A DNA stretch of 64,000 bases, taken from JAOXRU01 sp965247735 (lineage in GTDB: Bacteria > Bacteroidota > Bacteroidia > Flavobacteriales > Flavobacteriaceae). The stretch lies in assembly GCA_965247735.1 (NCBI GenBank), contig CBDFHN010000002.1, forward strand, positions 2,542,001 through 2,606,000. The letters run 5' to 3'. The number at the start of each line of letters is the position of its first letter. Positions within the stretch are counted from its first letter, which is position 1. Positions 34,170-43,835 of the stretch are shown here, one piece after another. A model generated the notes under the pieces. That model was not told the origin of the DNA. It made no database searches and was given only the letters and a program-made list of their open reading frames with translations. The position numbers were made by a program, and so were the translations under genes.

Positions 34170-37100
34170 TTATTTAAAGATATATCTCAATCCTATTTGC
34201 GCTTGCCATCTAGAACTTTGTAAGCCACTATCATCTACAGTATAAATTCTTTCTGTAGCTTCTGGATCAAAGCTAAAGATAGGTGTAGTTCCATCAGCTT
34301 CAAAACCTTCAGTTGTCAAGATTGAAGCTTCGCCAAAGTTAGTAACAAACTTACGTACTCCCCATTCTTTATTAATTAAGTTTGTAAAGTTAAATACATC
34401 AATTGACAATTGGAATGTATGTTTTTTCTTTCCTATTTTCATAGAAAAGTCCTGAAGTAACTTCATATCAACAACATGACTCCAAGGACCAAATTCAGCA
34501 TTTCTTTCTGCATATTTCCCTCTACGCCCACTTAAATAACTATCATTCTCAATATAAGAGTTTAAACCTTCCCATTGTTCCGCTGCTGTTAAACCATTAG
34601 CTCCTTCTTCTAAAACAATATCAGAAGCGTTTATTGGGATATACATCAAAGCATTATCCCTAGAATCATCCTTCAACAAATCTCTTCCTTCTCTATAAAT
34701 ATAAGAAAATGGCTGTGCTTGTCTACCTTCATAAAAGAAAGATAATGTAGTTTTTACATTTTCATTCCATTTTAATTGGTAAGCAGCATTTGCATTTACT
34801 CTATGACCTTGTGCAAATTGAGATCTAGCAACTGGAATATTAGAGTTTTTACCATTTACAGATATTTGATTTCTCCATTGCGATTTATTCTGAGAAGATG
34901 TTCCTTCAAAGATATTCTTTGAATCTCCATAACCATATGTTGCACTCGCTGAAAATCCATTTGTAAATGGTTTTTTTAATGTAAACGAAGCATTCCAAGA
35001 ATTACCTTCTCCAGTATTAGAAGCTAAAATAACCCTTCCGTATTCTCTATCAACTCTGTTAGAAGATGATGTACTATACAATGGTCTATTATCTCCTGTT
35101 CCAGTTAAATTACCAACTGATCCTTTTAAGTTTAAGTTTTCATAATAAATAGCAGAAATATTATCTGTCCAAATAAAATCAGCACTAGCAATCAATCCTA
35201 AAAATGGTAGTTTTTGATCTACAGCTAAATTAACTTTAAAAACTTGAGGTAATTTGAATCCGGGTGCAAATAAATCAATATCTCCACCTGTTCCACCTGT
35301 TCCCGGCTCTACATTAACTGGTTGATTGTTAACATCTGGATTAAAAGAAGTAACACCACTATTAGTGAAATAATAACCACCAGTAATACCGTTATTATTA
35401 TATGTTCCTCCAGGCCATACTAAAGGTAATCTAGAAGTAAATATTCCAAATCCACCTCTAATTTGTGTTTTATATTCTCCTTTAACATTCCAGTTAAATC
35501 CAACTCTAGGAGAGATATGTATTTTTGTACTAACCGCTTTACCAATTTTAGCTCCTTGCAAATTTTTACCTGCAGCCTCTAATAATGGAATTGTTCTATT
35601 ATTAAAATCCTCGTTTACCAAACCATCTTCCCACATAGGGGCATCAAATCTAAGTCCCGCAGAAATTTTAAAATTATCAGTAACATCAACCTCATCTTGA
35701 AAATAAACCCCAACTTGAGCAACACTAAATTCGGCTGCACCACCAGAACTATTACCTGCACCTTTTTCTAACAAAGAATAACCTCTTTGATAATTAGATG
35801 GTGCTCCACCAGTAATAAAGTCATTTACAGAATCAAACTCATAATATCCATAGTTATTGGCAAAAAATAAATTTTTTGATGATGAAAACTCATTATGAGT
35901 ACCTATTGTTATTTTGTGTCTTCCTTGATAAATTTCAAAATTATCAGTAATAGTCAATACATCCTGCTCTAGAATATTTGCTGTAGAATATTGCTCAGAA
36001 CCAAAATAAATATTACCATCTCCATCTTCAATTTTTACTGCTGGAAATGGATCTCCCAATGGATCTCTATCATCTTTCACCTTAGTATATCCAATTACTA
36101 AATTATTAGAAAACTTATTTCCAAATCTTGAATTTAACTCTAGAGAAGTAGAATTTGTTGTAGATGGAAAAGATATTGCTGTATTATAAAATCTAACACT
36201 ACTACTACTAGAAGCACGTGCACTTATTTGCTCAGACTTCACATAAGAATGCTTTAAAGATAATTTATGATTATCATTAATATTCCAATCAATTTTTGCT
36301 ATTAACTTGTTACTTTTTAACGAGCTAATATTATTTACATATCCACCAGGATTGTAATTATGAGTGTTTTGTAAAAAGCTACTTAAGGCAGATAAACCAG
36401 CTTCATTAGAATCTCCAATATAAGTACTAGCTAAAAAAGGTTGAGGAGTCTCATCATCTTGTCTTTCATAATTTACAAAATAAAATAGTTTATCATTAAT
36501 AATAGGACCTCCTACTCTAATACCATAGGTCTTAGCACTAAAATCAGATAATTTTTCTCTATCATCTTCTGATATAGCATAAGGAGTTTTTCCTGCTAAA
36601 TCCTGATTTCTTAAAAAACCATAAACAGATCCTTCTACATTATTTGTCCCAGATTTTGTAATTGCACTAATTGCTCCTCCAGAAAAACCAGAAATTTTAA
36701 CATCAAATGGTGCTACATTTACCTGAAAAGACTCAATTGCATCAATTGAAAATGGATTTACTCCAGTTTGCCCACCATTTGTTCCTGATGCTGCTAACCC
36801 AAACATATCATTATTTACAGCTCCATCAATATAAATAGCATTAAATCTATTATTTTGTCCAGCTATTGATATTTCATTATCATTTGTAATCTGAGCTTGC
36901 GGAGTCAGTCTTACAAAATCAGCTATACCTCTAGAAACAGTAGGCATAGATTCTATATCCCTTTTACTAATAGTTGTTTCCGAACCTGTTTTATTAGAAT
37001 TAAAGGTACTTCCTAATGAGGTTGCAGTAACTACAATTTCATCTAAAGCAGTAGCTGATTCAGATAATTTTGGACTAAACCTAGTCGTTTGTCCTAATCC

Positions 37101-37394
37101 TAGCGTAACATTTTCCTTTACAAAATCATTAAAACCAACATAAGATATAATTATCTTATATGGCCCACCTGCTCTCATTCCAGAAATCCTGTAGAATCCA
37201 TCAAAATCTGTAGCAGCACCATACTTAGTATTAGATGATACGTGTACAGCAACAATACTTGCTCCCAATAATGGCTCTCCATCTGCATCAGATACTTTTC
37301 CTCCAATAGAAGAAGTGGTAACCCCTTGCGCAAACGCAACAGCTGAAAATAGAATTGCAGCCATTACCAAATACATTTTTTTCATTGCTCTCAT
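34170..37394 (-). CDS. Oar-like TonB-dependent receptor
   Basis: The 1074-residue protein has a signal peptide (cut after AFAQ, near residue 22), a carboxypeptidase-regulatory-like domain (about 28-115: IGGKVSDADGEPLLGASIVAV, DFDGFYRISG) and a plug. The plug has the Oar-type sequence FNAIYIDGAVNNDMFGLAASG followed by FDVKISGFSGGAISAITKSGTN. The long barrel ends WQAQIGLRYIFK. Oar proteins, first described in Myxococcus, are large TonB-linked outer-membrane proteins; some are implicated in uptake or export of proteinaceous cargo. No SusD or other partner is adjacent. It is monocistronic with a strong terminator. The first ATG (MRAMKK) is used, but the second Met is equally possible. Confidence 0.9.
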   Translation of the reverse strand: MRAMKKMYLVMAAILFSAVAFAQGVTTSSIGGKVSDADGEPLLGASIVAVHVSSNTKYGAATDFDGFYRISGMRAGGPYKIIISYVGFNDFVKENVTLGLGQTTRFSPKLSESATALDEIVVTATSLGSTFNSNKTGSETTISKRDIESMPTVSRGIADFVRLTPQAQITNDNEISIAGQNNRFNAIYIDGAVNNDMFGLAASGTNGGQTGVNPFSIDAIESFQVNVAPFDVKISGFSGGAISAITKSGTNNVEGSVYGFLRNQDLAGKTPYAISEDDREKLSDFSAKTYGIRVGGPIINDKLFYFVNYERQDDETPQPFLASTYIGDSNEAGLSALSSFLQNTHNYNPGGYVNNISSLKSNKLIAKIDWNINDNHKLSLKHSYVKSEQISARASSSSSVRFYNTAISFPSTTNSTSLELNSRFGNKFSNNLVIGYTKVKDDRDPLGDPFPAVKIEDGDGNIYFGSEQYSTANILEQDVLTITDNFEIYQGRHKITIGTHNEFSSSKNLFFANNYGYYEFDSVNDFITGGAPSNYQRGYSLLEKGAGNSSGGAAEFSVAQVGVYFQDEVDVTDNFKISAGLRFDAPMWEDGLVNEDFNNRTIPLLEAAGKNLQGAKIGKAVSTKIHISPRVGFNWNVKGEYKTQIRGGFGIFTSRLPLVWPGGTYNNNGITGGYYFTNSGVTSFNPDVNNQPVNVEPGTGGTGGDIDLFAPGFKLPQVFKVNLAVDQKLPFLGLIASADFIWTDNISAIYYENLNLKGSVGNLTGTGDNRPLYSTSSSNRVDREYGRVILASNTGEGNSWNASFTLKKPFTNGFSASATYGYGDSKNIFEGTSSQNKSQWRNQISVNGKNSNIPVARSQFAQGHRVNANAAYQLKWNENVKTTLSFFYEGRQAQPFSYIYREGRDLLKDDSRDNALMYIPINASDIVLEEGANGLTAAEQWEGLNSYIENDSYLSGRRGKYAERNAEFGPWSHVVDMKLLQDFSMKIGKKKHTFQLSIDVFNFTNLINKEWGVRKFVTNFGEASILTTEGFEADGTTPIFSFDPEATERIYTVDDSGLQSSRWQAQIGLRYIFK

Positions 37395-37498
37395 TTTATA
37401 TAGTTTGTTTTATTTAAGCTTTGCAAAAATGCTATAAAAAAACGAATCTAGCATTAAGCAAATGTTAATAATTTAACACCTAGTAAATATATAAAAAT

Positions 37499-37524
37499 TT
37501 AACAATCTGCTGTGTGATTGTTAA
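37499..37524 (-). terminator. Possible terminator of pgi
   Basis: A 9-bp AT-rich stem (TTAACAATC / GATTGTTAA, eight-base loop) is followed on the minus strand by AAATTTTT. It lies 35 bases after the pgi stop codon. The stem is weak. Confidence 0.4.
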
Positions 37525-37558
37525 TTACAAATGATAAGATTTGGTTTTTCTCCTTATT

Positions 37559-39202
37559 TTAACAGTTTTTCTTGAATTCTCGCAACAAATTTGCTGTAGA
37601 AGCATCATGATTAGCATTAATTTCACTTTTTAAATCTTTTAAAATAGTGCTTGCCAATTGTTTTCCCAATTCCACTCCCCATTGGTCATAACTAAAAATA
37701 TTCCAGAGCACTCCTTGCACAAAAATTTTATGCTCATACATTGCAATCAATGCGCCTAAACTTTTTGGAGTAAGCTTGTCTATTAAAAGTGTGGTTGTGG
37801 GTTTATTCCCTTCAAAAACTTTAAAAGGCAATAATTTCTTTAATTCTGATTCTGAAATTCCTTTTTCAGAAAGTTCTTGTGCCACTTCTTCTGCTGTCTT
37901 ACCATTTAGCAAAGCTTCAGTTTGCGCAAAGAAATTAGCCATTAATTTATCATGGTGTTCTTTATCTCCATAAAGTGACTCCTTATATCCAATAAAATCT
38001 GTAGGAATAACTTTTGTTCCTTGATGGATTAATTGAAAAAAAGCATGTTGCGAATTCGTACCTGGTTCTCCCCAAATTAAAGTTCCTGTTTGGTAATTAA
38101 CTTTTTCACCATTTCTAGCTACACTTTTACCATTACTTTCCATAATCGCTTGTTGCAAATATGCCGAAAACCGACTTAAATATTGTGTATATGGAATGAT
38201 TGCTTCGCTCTCAGTATCAAAAAAATTATTATACCAAACACTTAACAAGGCTAACATTACTGGTATGTTCTGGTCAAAATCTGCTGTTTTAAAATGAGTA
38301 TCCATATCATTAGCTCCAGCAAGTAATTCTTCAAAATTATCTGGACCAATAGCCAAACTTATAGTAATACCAACAGCGCTCCAAAGCGAAAAACGCCCTC
38401 CAACCCAATCCCACATTGGGAATATGTTTTCTGAAGCAATTCCGAATGTAGTAACATCAGAAATATTGGTAGAAACAGCCGCAAAATGGGTTGCAATATC
38501 TTCTTGTTTAGCAGATTTTAAAAACCATTTCTTTATGGTAGTAGCATTTGTAAGCGTTTCTTGTGTTGTAAATGTTTTAGACACAATCACAAACAATGTT
38601 GTTTCTGGGTTTAAATCTTTTAAAACTTCATAAACATGATCGCCATCGACATTAGAAACAAAATGTGTTTTTAACCTGTTTTTATAAAACCTTAATGCCT
38701 CGGTAACCATAGCTGGACCAAGATCTGATCCTCCAATTCCTATATTTACAACATCGGTAAATTCCTTACCTGTATATCCCTTTTGTTCTCCAGAAATAAT
38801 AGCTTCTGCAAATACTTTAGTTTTTGCTCTTACTTCATGTATTTCTGGTACGATATTAATGCCATCAACAAAAATCTCATCAGAAGATTTTGCTCTTAAA
38901 GCAGTGTGTAAAACAGCCCTTCCTTCTGTTTCATTGATAAGTGCTCCTCCAAAATATTTTTCTATAGCATCATCTAAGTGTAACTCTTTGGCTAATTCTA
39001 ACAATAAATTAGTGGTTTCTTTTGTGATTCTATTTTTCGAAAAATCAACAAGAAAATCATTCCAATTAATTGTAAAATCTGTTGCCCTATTTATATTTTT
39101 ATCAAATAATTCTTTTAAGCTCTCTTTTTGAATATGAGTAAAATGTGTTGCCAATTTCCCCCAAGATGAAGTAGTTGTTGGGCTTTTCTTTAATAATGTC
39201 AT
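37559..39202 (-). CDS. pgi: Glucose-6-phosphate isomerase
   Basis: Pgi interconverts glucose-6-phosphate and fructose-6-phosphate in glycolysis and gluconeogenesis. The 547-residue product has both family signatures: the central TDVVNIGIGGSDLGPAMV stretch with the surrounding SIS fold, and WGEPGTNSQHAFFQLIHQGT with the catalytic His region. The C-terminal Lys (DQWGVELGKQLA) is also present. The frame is open to 39253. I chose the ATG at 39202 because MTLLKKSPTTTSSW is the natural start and it overlaps the stop of the M23 peptidase gene by one base (TAATG), a typical coupled junction. It is the last gene of a four-gene operon. Confidence 0.96.
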   Translation of the reverse strand: MTLLKKSPTTTSSWGKLATHFTHIQKESLKELFDKNINRATDFTINWNDFLVDFSKNRITKETTNLLLELAKELHLDDAIEKYFGGALINETEGRAVLHTALRAKSSDEIFVDGINIVPEIHEVRAKTKVFAEAIISGEQKGYTGKEFTDVVNIGIGGSDLGPAMVTEALRFYKNRLKTHFVSNVDGDHVYEVLKDLNPETTLFVIVSKTFTTQETLTNATTIKKWFLKSAKQEDIATHFAAVSTNISDVTTFGIASENIFPMWDWVGGRFSLWSAVGITISLAIGPDNFEELLAGANDMDTHFKTADFDQNIPVMLALLSVWYNNFFDTESEAIIPYTQYLSRFSAYLQQAIMESNGKSVARNGEKVNYQTGTLIWGEPGTNSQHAFFQLIHQGTKVIPTDFIGYKESLYGDKEHHDKLMANFFAQTEALLNGKTAEEVAQELSEKGISESELKKLLPFKVFEGNKPTTTLLIDKLTPKSLGALIAMYEHKIFVQGVLWNIFSYDQWGVELGKQLASTILKDLKSEINANHDASTANLLREFKKNC

Positions 39203-40461
39203 TACAAATTTGTTATAGTCTCTTCTATTGGCTCCTCTACAAAAGGAATACAATCTAGTTGGTTTACTTTAGTTGAAATATGATCTAAATACGCTTCTTT
39301 AAGCTCTGGCTTTATAGGTTCTGCTGACGGCAGATCTTCTCTTAAGGGATCTACCTGTTTTCCGTTTTTCCAAAAACGATAACATACATGAGGACCACCA
39401 GTATTACCTGTCATGCCTATCCATCCGATAACATCACCTTGTTTTACATATTCCCCAACTTTTACATTTCTATTTTTCATGTGTAAATACTGAGTACTAT
39501 AGGTTCCGTTATGTTTTATTTTCACATACTTACCATTACCTCTAGCATAAGTAGATTTTTCTACAACACCATTAGCTGTTGCAAGAATTGGAGTTCCTAT
39601 TGCTGCAGCATAATCAGTACCTTTATGTGGTCGTATTTTATATCCGTAATACTTAATTCTTCGTGTTAGATTATAACGAGACGAAATTCTGCTAAACTTT
39701 ACTGGAGCTTGCAAAAAAGCTCTTCTAAGTGTATTTGCCTTTTCGTCATAATAATCCGATACCCCCATTATGGTATCCGCATTATACCTAAATGCGTAAA
39801 AAGGTTTTCCTCTATGTTCAAAATAAGCTGATTCTATTTTTTCAGAACCGGCATAAATAGTATCATTTATATAACGCTCTTTATAAACCAACTTAAAACG
39901 ATCTCCTTTTTGCAATCTAAAAAAGTCAATTGTCCATGCATAAATATCGGACATGTTATTAGTAACGTTATAATCGATTCCTTGATCTAAAATTGTCTGA
40001 GAAAGCGACGAATTTATTATACCACTAACTTCTCTTTCCACAAAAGTTATTGGCTTTTTCTTTTTATAAACCTTTAATGAATCTGTTAACTCTACAATAG
40101 TATAATCTACAACGTTATTCTCATAAACAAAAACCTCCGCTGTCGCTAAACTATCTTTAGATTTTAATATGGTATATGGTTTTCCCACTCGTATTCTACG
40201 AACATCAAACGTATCTTTAAAATTTTCTGCTATTTTATGTATTGTAGAATACCCGATATTATGTGCCAACAATATCTCTCCAAAACTCTCATCTTTCCTG
40301 ATCGTATCTCTATGCACTATATAATCTCCAAAATCAAAACCATATTCTATTTTTTTTGGAACAACTACAGGTGCTACCTTTACAACCTCTTCTTTCTTTT
40401 CATTTTTACATGAACTCATTACGATTGCTACCAATAGCAATCCTAAAAAAATCTTCTTCAT
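39202..40461 (-). CDS. M23-family peptidoglycan endopeptidase, lipoprotein
   Basis: The 419-residue protein has a lipoprotein signal peptide (Cys18 in VMSSC) and an N-terminal region similar to the OapA/LysM-like part of MepM-type proteins (about 40-190). The C-terminal M23 metallopeptidase domain spans about 265-385, with zinc ligands His279 and Asp283 (RPHKGTDYAA) and His358 in GGPHVCYRFW; the catalytic YLHM His is near 327. All catalytic residues are present, so it should cleave peptidoglycan cross-links in the periplasm. It lies 12 bases after the tryptophan dioxygenase gene and overlaps pgi by one base. Confidence 0.93.
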   Translation of the reverse strand: MKKIFLGLLLVAIVMSSCKNEKKEEVVKVAPVVVPKKIEYGFDFGDYIVHRDTIRKDESFGEILLAHNIGYSTIHKIAENFKDTFDVRRIRVGKPYTILKSKDSLATAEVFVYENNVVDYTIVELTDSLKVYKKKKPITFVEREVSGIINSSLSQTILDQGIDYNVTNNMSDIYAWTIDFFRLQKGDRFKLVYKERYINDTIYAGSEKIESAYFEHRGKPFYAFRYNADTIMGVSDYYDEKANTLRRAFLQAPVKFSRISSRYNLTRRIKYYGYKIRPHKGTDYAAAIGTPILATANGVVEKSTYARGNGKYVKIKHNGTYSTQYLHMKNRNVKVGEYVKQGDVIGWIGMTGNTGGPHVCYRFWKNGKQVDPLREDLPSAEPIKPELKEAYLDHISTKVNQLDCIPFVEEPIEETITNL

Positions 40462-40473
40462 TACTCTTAAAAT

Positions 40474-41445
40474 TTACTTTTCTGGATTAAACACATGATC
40501 AACCCATTGTTTACCCCAATTATCTAATTCGTCTTTAGCCCATAACATAGGGAAAAAAGTTATTCTTTGAAAACTTGGGGGCAAGTATTTTTTCCAATTA
40601 GTTCCGCCTGTAGCATCTACACTTTCGTTATCCTTTCTTAAATACCTATAAGCAGAACCCATATGCATTAAAGGCCAGTTTACATTTGCATTTACATCTA
40701 ACTCTCGTAATGCTTTCTTTAGCTCCTCATTACTTTTTTCTGCTTCTGGAAGCTGCATATACTTATGATAGATATTTGAAGTTTTAACACCATTTGCAAT
40801 ACGCATAAATCTTGGTGTATATCGATATTCAAACTGCTTAAGTGTTAATGTTTTTTCACCTGTTTTACTGTCCGTAGCTCCTTTTTTCCAATAGATATTT
40901 TCAAAAAGTTCTTCTAAAGTATCATTTAAAGATAGCGTATCTGCAACAGAAGAGTGCACTAAATTCTCAAGTGATGTGGCATACAACTCAATCATCCTAA
41001 ACTGTGCAGATTGAAAACCACTAGCTGGCAGTAACGACATTCTATATTGCAGAAACTGTTCGCGTTCCATACCGTTAATCATAATACCAAAGGAAGATAT
41101 CAATGCTTTATAATAATTATTGATCCTTGAAATGCGCTGGGTAAAAAAAGCTGCATTCTGCAATTTATCATCAATAATTTGTTTTTGCTCATGTATGATC
41201 AACTTAAAATAAAGTTCTGTAATCTGATGGTACATGATAAAAATTTCTTCATCTGGAAAATGAGTTCTAGGAATCTGCAAACTCAATAGGGTATCTAAAT
41301 GAATATAATCCCAATAGGTGAGGTATCGCTGATGCAGTAACCCATCTAAATATGCACTTAAATCTTGTCCAGAATTTTTATATTTTTTTTCGAGTTTTAA
41401 TACTTGCTCAAAAATTTCTGGACTCATCTCCTCTGGTTTTGTCAT
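40474..41445 (-). CDS. kynA: Tryptophan 2,3-dioxygenase
   Basis: The 323-residue cytoplasmic haem protein starts tryptophan breakdown by opening the indole ring to N-formylkynurenine. Recognisable parts are LTYWDYIHLDTLLSLQ near 42-57 and the distal-pocket YHQITELYFKLIIHE with His73. Also visible are the substrate-side QYRMSLLPASGFQSAQFRMIE and the proximal haem His region LMHMGSAYRYL, followed by ATGGTNWKKYLPP. The sequence is of the Bacteroidota type, which is longer than the Xanthomonas enzyme. No other kynurenine-pathway gene is in the window. It lies six bases after the DUF3108 gene and 12 bases before the M23 gene. Confidence 0.92.
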   Translation of the reverse strand: MTKPEEMSPEIFEQVLKLEKKYKNSGQDLSAYLDGLLHQRYLTYWDYIHLDTLLSLQIPRTHFPDEEIFIMYHQITELYFKLIIHEQKQIIDDKLQNAAFFTQRISRINNYYKALISSFGIMINGMEREQFLQYRMSLLPASGFQSAQFRMIELYATSLENLVHSSVADTLSLNDTLEELFENIYWKKGATDSKTGEKTLTLKQFEYRYTPRFMRIANGVKTSNIYHKYMQLPEAEKSNEELKKALRELDVNANVNWPLMHMGSAYRYLRKDNESVDATGGTNWKKYLPPSFQRITFFPMLWAKDELDNWGKQWVDHVFNPEK

Positions 41446-41451
41446 TACTAA

Positions 41452-42240
41452 CTAGTTCATTATAATCTTAAATTGGTGTTTTAATCCATTAAAAGCATCT
41501 AAATCTGCTTTTATAGATCCAACTTGTATGTCTGCTTTTATCCGAATAGGAATTTTATTATCATCATTAGAAACCCACAAGGTTAAACTCTCTTGCTCTT
41601 TAAACACATGTCCTGCCTGAACATAGGGTCTAAATTTTAAGCAGGCTACTTTCCCAAACTTTGTCTTCAATGTATCTTTTCCTAAATACTTCAACTTAAA
41701 AGTAAACACACCATCTTCATCAAACAACATGTCTAAACTCACAGATTTCCCTACTTTCATATTTGAGAGGTCATAGTTGTTTCTTAGATAATAAAAAGCA
41801 GAAATCAGATCCTGTATCCCACCTTTTATTTTAAAATCTTTTTCCTTTTTATTTTTTTTATCTTTTAAAACGGCCTTCTTCTTTGTATAATCGAAATTTA
41901 TTTCAGTGTCCTTTGTATACCCACCTTCATAAATATTCCGAACAAACTTATATGGCCTTCCTGTTTTCTTATCCACATAACTTTCATACAAATCATCTAC
42001 CTTAAACAAAGCTCTTGCCAAGCCTGTTGTTCTTCCTTTTCCAGTAACACGATATACGGGTTTCCCGTTTATCTTATCGTTTTTAACGTGTAATGTGGCA
42101 TAACATGCATTAAAAATACCATAATGCACCCTAAACTTAAACCACTCTCCTGCCTTGAATGCACTTTGCTTAGTATCTCCGTTTTGTGCAGAAACTGAAA
42201 GGGCAAACATTACGGCTATTATAACTCCTATTTTTCTCAT
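41452..42240 (-). CDS. DUF3108 domain protein, secreted
   Basis: The product has about 262 residues and a signal peptide (MRKIGVIIAVMFALSVSAQ). The remainder matches DUF3108, a periplasmic beta-rich family of unknown function (AGEWFKFRVHYGIFNACYATLHV near the N-terminus, YVDKKTGRPYKFVRNIYEGGY, SLTLWVSNDDNKIPIRIKADI near the C-terminus). The frame opens four codons upstream at 42252, but the ATG at 42240 gives the better signal peptide. It is the first gene of the operon with tryptophan dioxygenase, the M23 peptidase and pgi. The promoter should lie in the 233-base gap upstream, where no exact -7 box was found. Confidence 0.88.
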   Translation of the reverse strand: MRKIGVIIAVMFALSVSAQNGDTKQSAFKAGEWFKFRVHYGIFNACYATLHVKNDKINGKPVYRVTGKGRTTGLARALFKVDDLYESYVDKKTGRPYKFVRNIYEGGYTKDTEINFDYTKKKAVLKDKKNKKEKDFKIKGGIQDLISAFYYLRNNYDLSNMKVGKSVSLDMLFDEDGVFTFKLKYLGKDTLKTKFGKVACLKFRPYVQAGHVFKEQESLTLWVSNDDNKIPIRIKADIQVGSIKADLDAFNGLKHQFKIIMN

Positions 42241-42399
42241 AACTAAAACCATTGTAAAAATAACAAAATCATTCTCATTATTTGTTCTAATTATATGTTA
42301 AACAATTTTTGTTCCAAAGTATTGCGCAATTCTTTTTATAACCATGGTTTTTATTCATAATTATTAGTGATTTCCTCATTACAGCATTAAAAACGCATA

Positions 42400-42428
42400 A
42401 AAAAAGCCCAATCTAAAAGACTGGACTC
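42400..42428 (-). terminator. Rho-independent terminator of hppD
   Basis: On the minus strand AGTCCAGTCT pairs with AGATTGGGCT (two G-U pairs, loop TTT) and is followed by seven T. It begins about 45 bases after the hppD stop at 42474. Confidence 0.8.
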
Positions 42429-42473
42429 TATTTTTAATACTATCAATAAATTTAATTTACAAAAATAAGCGTA

Positions 42474-43634
42474 CTACAACGTACCTCTTGCATCTTGTTC
42501 TCTTTCTATTGCTTCAAAAAGTGCTTTGAAATTTCCTTTTCCGAAAGATTGCGCTCCTTTTCTTTGAATTATCTCAAAAAACATGGTTGGTCTATCCACT
42601 ACTGGTTTTGTAAATAACTGCAATAAATACCCTTCATCATCTCTATCTATTAAAATACCGTGCTTTTTTAAAACTTCTACATCTTCATCAATTTTACCTA
42701 CACGTTCTAATAAATCATCATAATAATTTTCAGGAACATATAAAAACTCAACTCCCCTATCTCTCATTGCTGATACTGTTTTTACGATATCATCGGTAGC
42801 AACTGCGATATGCTGTACTCCAGCTCCATTATAAAAATCTAAATATTCTTCTATCTGTGATTTCTTTTTTCCTTCAGCTGGTTCGTTAATTGGAAATTTA
42901 ATCCTACCATTACCATTGCTCATTACCTTACTCATCAAAGCGGTGAAATCTGTAGAAATATCTTTATCATCAAAAGATATAATTTGTGCAAAACCCATTA
43001 CCTTACCATAAAACTCGCACCATTGGTTCATCTCATTCCATCCTACATTACCAACCATATGATCTACAAACTTTAATCCTAGTGGTTCTGGATTATAATG
43101 AGATTCCCATTTCTTATATCCTGGTAAGAAAATCCCATCATAATTTTTACGCTCTACAAAAATATGAACAGTTTCTCCATAAGTATGAATCCCTGACCTA
43201 ACTACATATCCATTCTCATCTTCTTCTCGTGTTGGCTCCATAAAAGGCTTAGCCCCTCTTTTTGTTGTTTCTTCAAAAGACTTCGTAGCATCTTCTACCC
43301 ATAGCGCTACAACCTTAACTCCGTCTCCGTGTGCATTAATATGTTCGTTAATAACACCATCTTTCTCCAATGACGTTGTTAATACCAAACGAATTTTGCC
43401 TTGTTTTAAAACATAAGAAACCCTGTCTGTCATTCCTGTCTCCAAACCAGCATAAGCTTCGCTCTGAAACCCAAATGCCGTTTTATAGAAATGAGCTGAT
43501 TGTTTTGCGTTACCCACATACAACTCTATATAATCTGTTCCTAAAAGTGGAAGAAAATCTTCTGCTTCATCAAACAATTTTTTTAAACTATACTCTGTGT
43601 TTTGTAAATTCTCTAAATTTTTTATATCTGCCAT
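42474..43634 (-). CDS. hppD: 4-hydroxyphenylpyruvate dioxygenase
   Basis: The 386-residue non-haem iron enzyme converts 4-hydroxyphenylpyruvate to homogentisate in tyrosine breakdown. It has two vicinal-oxygen-chelate halves. The iron ligands are visible as His192 (FVDHMVGNV), His275 (GVQHIAVATDD) and Glu354 (FFEIIQR). The C-terminal QSFGKGNFKALFEAIEREQ is typical of the active enzyme. Homogentisate dioxygenase and the rest of the pathway are not in the window; the nearby tryptophan dioxygenase belongs to another aromatic pathway. It is monocistronic with its own terminator. The ATG at 43634 is the natural start. Confidence 0.96.
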   Translation of the reverse strand: MADIKNLENLQNTEYSLKKLFDEAEDFLPLLGTDYIELYVGNAKQSAHFYKTAFGFQSEAYAGLETGMTDRVSYVLKQGKIRLVLTTSLEKDGVINEHINAHGDGVKVVALWVEDATKSFEETTKRGAKPFMEPTREEDENGYVVRSGIHTYGETVHIFVERKNYDGIFLPGYKKWESHYNPEPLGLKFVDHMVGNVGWNEMNQWCEFYGKVMGFAQIISFDDKDISTDFTALMSKVMSNGNGRIKFPINEPAEGKKKSQIEEYLDFYNGAGVQHIAVATDDIVKTVSAMRDRGVEFLYVPENYYDDLLERVGKIDEDVEVLKKHGILIDRDDEGYLLQLFTKPVVDRPTMFFEIIQRKGAQSFGKGNFKALFEAIEREQDARGTL

Positions 43635-43835
43635 GATTATTGGTATTATTTATTAGTAAGTTGACCTATTAATTGTGTTTGTTTATTTTTTTACAAGCGA
43701 AATGCACCTAAAAAAATTGAGGTTACTTTTACTAAACTTACCACATGGCTCTTAAGTGCGAGGTTATATCTACTCTATATTGCAGCATTAATTATAACGT
43801 TATAGTTAACAAATATCGGAATTATTGCTTAAAAA

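Noticed and set aside
39203..39253. N-terminal extension of Pgi by 17 residues.
   Set aside because: It lies inside the M23 peptidase gene. The internal ATG overlapping its stop codon gives the normal protein.
43787..43810. Palindrome AATTATAACGTTATAGTT as an operator or terminator.
   Set aside because: It is AT-rich and short, with no T-run and no matching copy elsewhere that I noticed.
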